This document shows, in pieces, positions 1-6,800 of a stretch of DNA of 64,000 bases (the first letter of the stretch is position 1; each line of letters opens with the position of its first letter). A program made the translations under genes and the position numbers. The stretch lies in NCBI RefSeq assembly GCF_026810505.1, contig NZ_CP101750.1, positions 7,800,515 through 7,864,514 of the forward strand. Direction: 5' to 3'. Source of the stretch: Streptomyces sp. Je 1-369 (GTDB lineage Bacteria > Actinomycetota > Actinomycetes > Streptomycetales > Streptomycetaceae). Below the pieces are notes generated by a model, which saw only the letters and a list, made by a program, of their open reading frames with translations, searched no databases and was not told the DNA's origin.

Positions 1-744
1 CGCCACCTGCTCCTGACAGCTGTCGAGGTAGAAGTGACCGCCGGGCAGCACCCGGAGGTCGAACGCCGCACCGGTGCGCTCCCGCCACGTGCCGGCCTCC
101 TCGGGCGAGGTGCGCTCGTCGGCGTCACCGATCAGCGCCGTGATCGGGCAGTCAAGACGCTCAGGCCCCGGTGCGTCGTACGTGGCCACGGCCCGGTAGT
201 CGGCCCGCAGCGAGGGCAGGATCAGCTCCTGCAGCTCCGGGCTCCTGAAGAACCGCTCGTCGGTGCCGCCCATCGCCCGCAAATGCGCCAGGATGTCCGC
301 GTCGTCCAACGTTCCCGACCGCCCGGCGGGACGGTAGGGCCGGGCGAGCCCGCCGGAGGCGAACAGATGCACGGGGCCGGTTCCCCCGGGGCCGGAATCC
401 CGCAGGCGCCGCGCCACCTCGAACGCCACGATCGCGCCCAGGCTGTGTCCGAACAGTGCGAAGGGCCGCCCGTCGGACGGCAGTTGGTCCACGACGCCGT
501 CGGCGAGCGCGGCCACCGACTCCAGGCACGGCTCCTTGTGCCGGTCCTGCCGACCCGGATACTGCACGGCCAGCACGTCGATGCCGGGCGAGAGCAGCTC
601 GGAGAGGCCGAACCAGTAGCTTGCCGAGCCGCCCGCGAACGGGAAGCAGACCAGCCTCACCGGTGCCGGAGCGGAGTCGTGGTACCGCCGCAGCCACACC
701 CCGGCCCCCGTGTTCCGCGGCGCCTGCGCAGTGCCCCTGTCCAT
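1..744 (-). CDS. type II thioesterase (PKS editing TE), C-terminus cut by window edge
   Basis: Stand-alone alpha/beta-hydrolase of the TEII family, which removes stalled or wrongly primed acyl groups from PKS carrier proteins in the cytoplasm. I read 248 codons without a stop from ATG at 744 down to base 1. Seen: an early oxyanion-type segment FPFAGGSASYW (about residues 34-44), the nucleophile elbow GHSLG with Ser101, GDADERT with the likely catalytic Asp207, and PGGHFYL with likely catalytic His237. The spacing matches TEII enzymes such as RifR. A GGGAG-like ribosome site lies just upstream of the ATG. Only the last few residues are missing. It is divergent from the PKS genes and probably shares their control region. 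The monensin cluster contains TEII-type genes (monAIX, monAX); which of these this is cannot be decided here. Confidence 0.93.
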   Translation of the reverse strand, partial: MDRGTAQAPRNTGAGVWLRRYHDSAPAPVRLVCFPFAGGSASYWFGLSELLSPGIDVLAVQYPGRQDRHKEPCLESVAALADGVVDQLPSDGRPFALFGHSLGAIVAFEVARRLRDSGPGGTGPVHLFASGGLARPYRPAGRSGTLDDADILAHLRAMGGTDERFFRSPELQELILPSLRADYRAVATYDAPGPERLDCPITALIGDADERTSPEEAGTWRERTGAAFDLRVLPGGHFYLDSCQEQVA

Positions 745-897
745 CGCTCTCCCTCTCGTCCCGCGGTCGTTCCGCTGTCGTCCCGCTCGCGATCCGCTCT
801 TGTTTCCGCCCCCGATGCTGGCCGCGGCCCATAGCGCCCGTCTAAAGCGGCGGACGGCTAGCCGGGGTTTGGTTCGCCTTTAGAGAGCCCGCTCACG
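745..897. promoter_or_regulatory. divergent promoter region between TEII and the PKS operon
   Basis: This 153-bp non-coding stretch separates the minus-strand thioesterase from the first PKS gene, so it must carry promoters in both directions. Against a very GC-rich background it has an AT-richer inverted repeat, TCTAAAG at 841-847 and CTTTAGA at 878-884. Roughly centred between the arms is a perfect 8-bp palindrome, GGCTAGCC (856-863). Such nested symmetry is compatible with an operator for a pathway regulator, possibly the LAL regulator at 58.4 kb. No convincing -35/-10 pair was seen; the operator role is inference. Confidence 0.5.
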
Positions 898-3800
898 ATG
901 AGCCCGGTACTCGAAGCGATCTCCGATTTCGGACCGGGAGCGCCGTTGATGTTTTCTGGCAGCCAGGAGCGGATCGCAGGCCCCGAGCCGATCGCGGTCG
1001 TCGGGATGGCCTGCCGGCTGCCCGGAGCGTCCGACCCGGCGGCGTTCTGGCGGCTGTTGAGCGAGGGCCGCAGCGCCGTGCGCGACACCCCGCCCGAGCA
1101 ACGGCGCACCGACTCGGGCCTGCGCGGCCCCGGCGGCTATCTGGACCGGATCGACGGCTTCGACGCCCCCTTCTTCCACATCGGCCCGCGCGAGGCCGAG
1201 GCGATGGACCCGCAGCAACGGCTCCTCCTCGAACTGAGCTGGGAAGCGCTTGAGGACGCCGGTATCCGGCCGCCCACGCTCGCCCGCAGCCGCACCGGGG
1301 TCTTCGTCGGCGCCCTCTGGGACGACTACGCCGACGTCCTGAACCGCGCCACGCGCAACGCCGTCACCCGGCACACCATGACCGGCGTCCACCGCAGCAT
1401 TCTGGCCAACCGCATCTCGTACGCGTACCACCTGGCGGGGCCGAGCCTGACCGTCGACACCGCACAGTCCTCGTCGCTCGTCGCCGTGCACCTGGCCTGC
1501 GAGAGCATCCGGCGCGGCGAGTGCGAGACCGCGTTCGCGGGCGGCGTCAACCTCATCTGCTCGCCCCGCTCCACCGCACTGGCCGAGGCCCGCTTCGGCG
1601 GCCTCTCGGCCACGGGCCGCTGCCACACCTTCGACGCACGCGCCGACGGGTTCGTACGCGGCGAGGGCGGCGGACTCGTGGTGCTCAAGCCGCTCGGCGC
1701 GGCGCGGCGCGACGGCGACACGGTGTACTGCGTCGTCCGCGGCAGCGCCGTCAACAGCGACGGAGCGACGGACGGACTCACGCTGCCCAGCGGGCAGGCG
1801 CAGCGCGACGTGGTGCGCACGGCGTGCGATCAGGCGCAAGTGAGGCCTGATCAGGTGCAGTACGTCGAACTGCACGGCACGGGTACGCCCGTCGGCGACC
1901 CTGTCGAGGCGGCGGCGCTCGGGGCGGCGCTCGGCGCCGCGCCCGGTCAGGACGGTGCGCGGACCGCGCCGCTCGCCGTCGGCTCCGCGAAGACGAACGT
2001 CGGCCATCTCGAAGCGGCGTCCGGGATCGTCGGACTGCTCAAGACGGCACTGAGCATCCACCGCCGCAGGCTGGCACCGAGCCTCAACTTCAGTACGCCC
2101 AATCCGGCCATCCCACTGGCCGACCTCGGCCTGACCGTGCAGCGCGAACCGGCGGACTGGCCGCGCCCCGAGCAGCCGCTGATCGCCGGGGTGTCGTCGT
2201 TCGGCATGGGGGGCACGAACGGACATCTTGTGGTGGCTGATGCGTCTGTGGCCCGTGTGCCCGTGGCCGAGAAGGCTGCTTCCGTGGAGCCGTCGGCTGT
2301 CGTCCCGTGGCCCGTGAGTGCCCACAGCGCTGCCGCGCTGCCCGCCCAGGCCGCACGGCTGCGCACACACCTCGCCGCCCACCCCACCACTCCCGACGCC
2401 GCCCGGATCGGCCACGCCCTCGCCACCACCCGCACCCCCCTCGCCCACCGCGCGGTCCTGCTCGGCGCCGACACCACCGACCTGCTCGGCTCCCTGGACG
2501 CGCTGGCCGCGGGCGAGGAGACCGCGGCCGTGGTGTGCGGCGAGGCGTACTCCGACGGCAAGCCGGCCTTCCTCTTCAGCGGACAGGGAGCACAACGCCC
2601 GGGCATGGGACGTGAGTTGTACGCGGCCCATCCGGTCTTCGCCGACGCCCTCGACGAGGCGTTCGCGGCGCTGGACGTACATCTGGACCGTCCGCTGCGG
2701 GATATCGTCCTCGGCGACGACGCCGAGCGGCAGGGGCTGCTCGACCGGACCGAGTACACCCAGCCCGCACTCTTCGCGATCGAGACGAGCCTGTACCGGC
2801 TCGCGGCCGCCCACGGCCTGACCCCCGACTACGTCCTCGGCCACTCGGTCGGCGAGATCACCGCCGCGCACGTGGCCGGAGTCCTCTCCCTGGCCGACGC
2901 GAGCGCCCTGGTCGCGGCCCGCGGACGGCTGATGCAGGCGGTGCGGGCGCCGGGGGCGATGGCCGCGTGGCAGGCGACCGCGGACGAGGCGGCCGAACTG
3001 CTCTCCGGGCACGAGGAGCGGGTCGCCGTGGCCGCCGTCAACGGCCCCGAATCCGTCGTGGTGTCCGGCGACCGTGACACGGTCGAGGAGCTGACGGCCG
3101 CGTGGCAGGCGTACGGCCGCAAGGCCCGTCGCCTGAAGGTCAGCCACGCCTTCCACTCCCCGCACATGGATGCCGTCCTCGACGAGCTGCGCGCCGTCGC
3201 CGCGGGACTGACCTTCCACGCGCCGGTCATCCCTGTCGTCTCCAACGTCACGGGTGAGCCCGTCGCGGCGGACGGTGGCGAGCAGGCCGACCCCGAGTAC
3301 TGGGCACGGCATGCGCGCGAACCCGTGCGGTTCCTGGCCGGGGTGCGCGGGCTGTGCGAGCGCGGCGTGACGACGTTCGTCGAACTCGGCCCGGACGCGC
3401 CCCTGTCGGCGATGGCGCGGGAGTGCTTTCCCGTGACCGCTTCCGTGGACTCGGCCTCGGGTGGCGGTCCCGGCCGTCCGCGCCCCGCCGCGGTGGCCGT
3501 GTGCCGGCGCGGGCGCGACGAGGTGCACACGTTCATGACGGCACTCGCGCAGGCGTACGTGCGGGGCGTCGATGTCGACTTCACCGCCGCGTACGGTGCG
3601 CGCGGCGGCGCGCAGCGCCTGAGTCTGCCCACGTACGCCTTCCAGCGGGAGCGGTACTGGCCCGACGCGGAACCCGCGGAGTATCGGGAGGCGTCCCGGG
3701 AAGCCTCCCCGCCGGATGAGGCCGGACAGCGCCCGGACGGCAGCGCGCGCACCGAACTCGCCGAGCGGCTCGCCGCGCTCTCCGTCGCCGACCAGGAGCG

Positions 3801-6800
3801 CACGCTGCTCGGTCTGGTCGCCAAGCAGGTGGCCTTCGTGCTCGGCGGCACCTCTTCGACGGTGGAAACAGCGCGCACGTTCAAGCAGTTGGGCTTCGAC
3901 TCGATGGCCGCCGCCGAGCTGAGCGAACGGCTCGGCACGGTCACGGGGCTGCCGCTGCCCGCGACCCTCACCTTCGACCATCCGACGCCGCTGGCCGTCG
4001 CGGCGCGGTTGCGCGCGCGGCTCATGGGGACGGGGGACGAGAACCTCGCACGGTCCGCAGGGCCGGACGGTACCGGCCCGGACGGCACCGGTTTCGACGG
4101 TGCCGACCCGTCCGGCACGGATGACGACCCCATCGCCATCGTCGCCATGAGCTGCCGTTACCCGGGGGGTGCCGGTACGCCGGAGGACCTGTGGCGGCTG
4201 ATCGCGGACGGCGCCGACGCGATCGGCGCGTTCCCCACCGACCGCGGCTGGGACCTGGAGCGGCTCTTCCACCCCGACGCGGACCGGTCGGGCACCAGCT
4301 GCACGCGGCAGGGCGGGTTCCTGTACGAGGCCGCCGACTTCGACGCCGAGTTCTTCGACATCAGCCCGCGGGAAGCGCTGGCCGTCGACCCGCAGCAGCG
4401 GCTGCTCCTCGAATGCGCCTGGGAGGCCTTCGAGCGGGCAGGACTGGACCCCCGGACGCTCAAGGGCAGCCCCACCGGCGTGTTCGTCGGCATGACGGGC
4501 CAGGACTACGGCCCCCGGCTCCACGAACCGTCCCAGTCCACCGACGGCTACCTGCTGACCGGCAGCACCCCCAGTGTCGCCTCGGGCCGCCTCTCGTTCA
4601 GCTTCGGCCTGGAAGGGCCCGCGCTGACGGTCGACACGGCGTGTTCGTCGTCGCTGGTCACCCTCCATCTGGCGGCGCAGGCGCTGCGGCGCGGCGAGTG
4701 CGACCTGGCGCTCGCCGGGGGCGCCACGGTCCTCGCCACGCCGGGCATGTTCACCGAGTTCTCGCGCCAGCGCGGGCTCGCCCCCGACGGGCGCTGCAAG
4801 CCGTTCGCGGAGAGCGCCGACGGCACGGGGTGGGCCGAGGGCGTCGGCCTCGTACTCCTGGAACGTCTCTCCGAGGCGCGGCGCAAGGGGCATGAGGTCC
4901 TCGCGGTGATACGTGGTTCAGCGGTGAACCAGGACGGTGCCAGCAACGGCCTGACCGCGCCCAACGGACCCTCGCAGCAGCGTGTGATCCGTGCCGCACT
5001 CGCCGACGCCCGGCTCGCCGCCGACGAGGTCGACGCCGTGGAGGCGCACGGCACCGGCACGACGCTGGGCGACCCGATCGAGGCGCAGGCGCTGCTCGCC
5101 ACATACGGTCAAGGGCGTTCTCCGGAGCGGCCGTTGTGGCTGGGTTCGGTGAAGTCGAACATCGGCCATACGCAGGCTGCCGCCGGAGTCGCCGGTGTGA
5201 TCAAGATGGTGCTCGCGCTGCGGCACGGTCTGCTGCCCGCCACCCTGCACGTGGATGAGCCGAGCGGGCACGTGGACTGGTCGACGGGTGCGGTACGGCT
5301 GCTCACCGAGCCGGTCGGCTGGCCGCGCGGCGACCGTCCGCGCCGGGCGGCGGTGTCGTCCTTCGGCATCTCCGGGACGAACGCGCACCTGGTGCTCGAA
5401 GAGGCGCAGGCGGATGACGGGGCGCCCGCGGCCGCTCCTGCCGAGTCGGACGGCGGGCTGCTGCCGTGGGTGGTCTCCGGGCGCAGCGGTGAGGCGCTGC
5501 GTGAACAGGCGCGCCGATTGGCGGAGTTCGTCGCGGAGGGCGGTCCTGGCGGGACCGCGTCCGCCGCGGAGGTGGGCCGGGCGCTGGTCATGACGCGGTC
5601 GGTGTTCGAGCACCGGGCTGTGGTGGTGGGCCGGGATCGGGATGCGTTGACGGTTGGTCTTGAGGCGTTGGCGTCCGGTGTGGTGTCGCCGGATGTGGTG
5701 TCGGGGGTGGCGTCCGGTGATGTGGGTCCTGGGCCGGTGTTGGTGTTTCCGGGGCAGGGGTCGCAGTGGGTGGGGATGGGGGCTCGTCTGTTGGATGAGT
5801 CGCCGGTGTTCGCGGCGAGGGTTGCTGAGTGTGAGCAGGCCTTGTCCGCGTATGTGGACTGGTCGTTGTGTGAGGTGTTGCGCGGGGGCGGGAGTGAGCT
5901 GGCGCGGGTGGAGGTCGTGCAGCCCGTGTTGTGGGCTGTGATGGTGTCGCTCGCCGAGGTCTGGGCTGACCAGGGGATCGTCCCGGCTGCCGTCGTCGGA
6001 CACTCTCAGGGCGAGATCGCCGCGGCTGTCGTGGCCGGGGCGCTCACGCTGGAGGACGGGGCCAAGATCGTGGCGCTGCGCAGCCGGGCGCTGCGGCAGC
6101 TCTCGGGCGCGGGCGCCATGGCCTCCCTCGGCGTGGGGCAGGAGCAGGCCGCCGTTCTCGTCGACGGGCAGCCCGGGGTGGGCATCGCCGCCGTCAACGG
6201 GCCTTCGTCCACCGTGATTTCCGGCCCGCCGGAGCAGGTCGCCGCCGTCGTCGCGGACGCCGAGGCGCGCGGGCTGCGGGGTCGCGTCATCGACGTGGAC
6301 TACGCCTCGCACAGCCCGCAGGTCGACACCATCACCGACGAGCTGACCCGCATCCTGGCAGGCATACGTCCCGTCCAGGCGCCCGTGGCGTTCTACTCGG
6401 CGGTGACAGGCAGCCGTATCGACACCACCGGGCTCGACACGGACTACTGGGTCACGAACCTGCGCCGCCCGGTCCGGTTCGCCGACGCCGTCACGGCGCT
6501 CCTCGCCGACGGACACCGGGTCTTCATCGAGTCCAGCAGTCATCCGGTCCTCACGCTCGGCTTGCAGGAGACGTTCGAGGAGGCCGGGGCCGACGCCGTC
6601 ACCGTTCCCACGCTGCGACGCGAGGACGGCGGCCTGTCACGCCTCGCCCTCTCACTGGCCCAGGCCTTCACGGCGGGGTGCGCGGTCAGGTGGGAGAAGT
6701 GGTTCCCTGGAGGTGGGGTGACGGGCGGCGCGGAGTTGCCCACGTACGCCTTCCAGCGACGTCGCTACTGGTTGGAGGCCGCCGCCGGCGGCCAGGACGC

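Noticed and set aside
161..832. Minus-strand open frame of 223 codons over the thioesterase
   Set aside because: It is out of frame with the TEII, which shows all three catalytic motifs, and is Arg/Gly-rich without recognisable features.
880..4893. Long minus-strand open frame opposite subunit 1, and similar ones opposite every PKS gene (for example 14641-18315, 30197-32548, 40935-44924, 54851-59368)
   Set aside because: High-GC coding DNA produces long antisense frames. Their translations are Arg/Gly/Ala-rich with no domain motifs, while the plus strand reads perfect PKS domains throughout.
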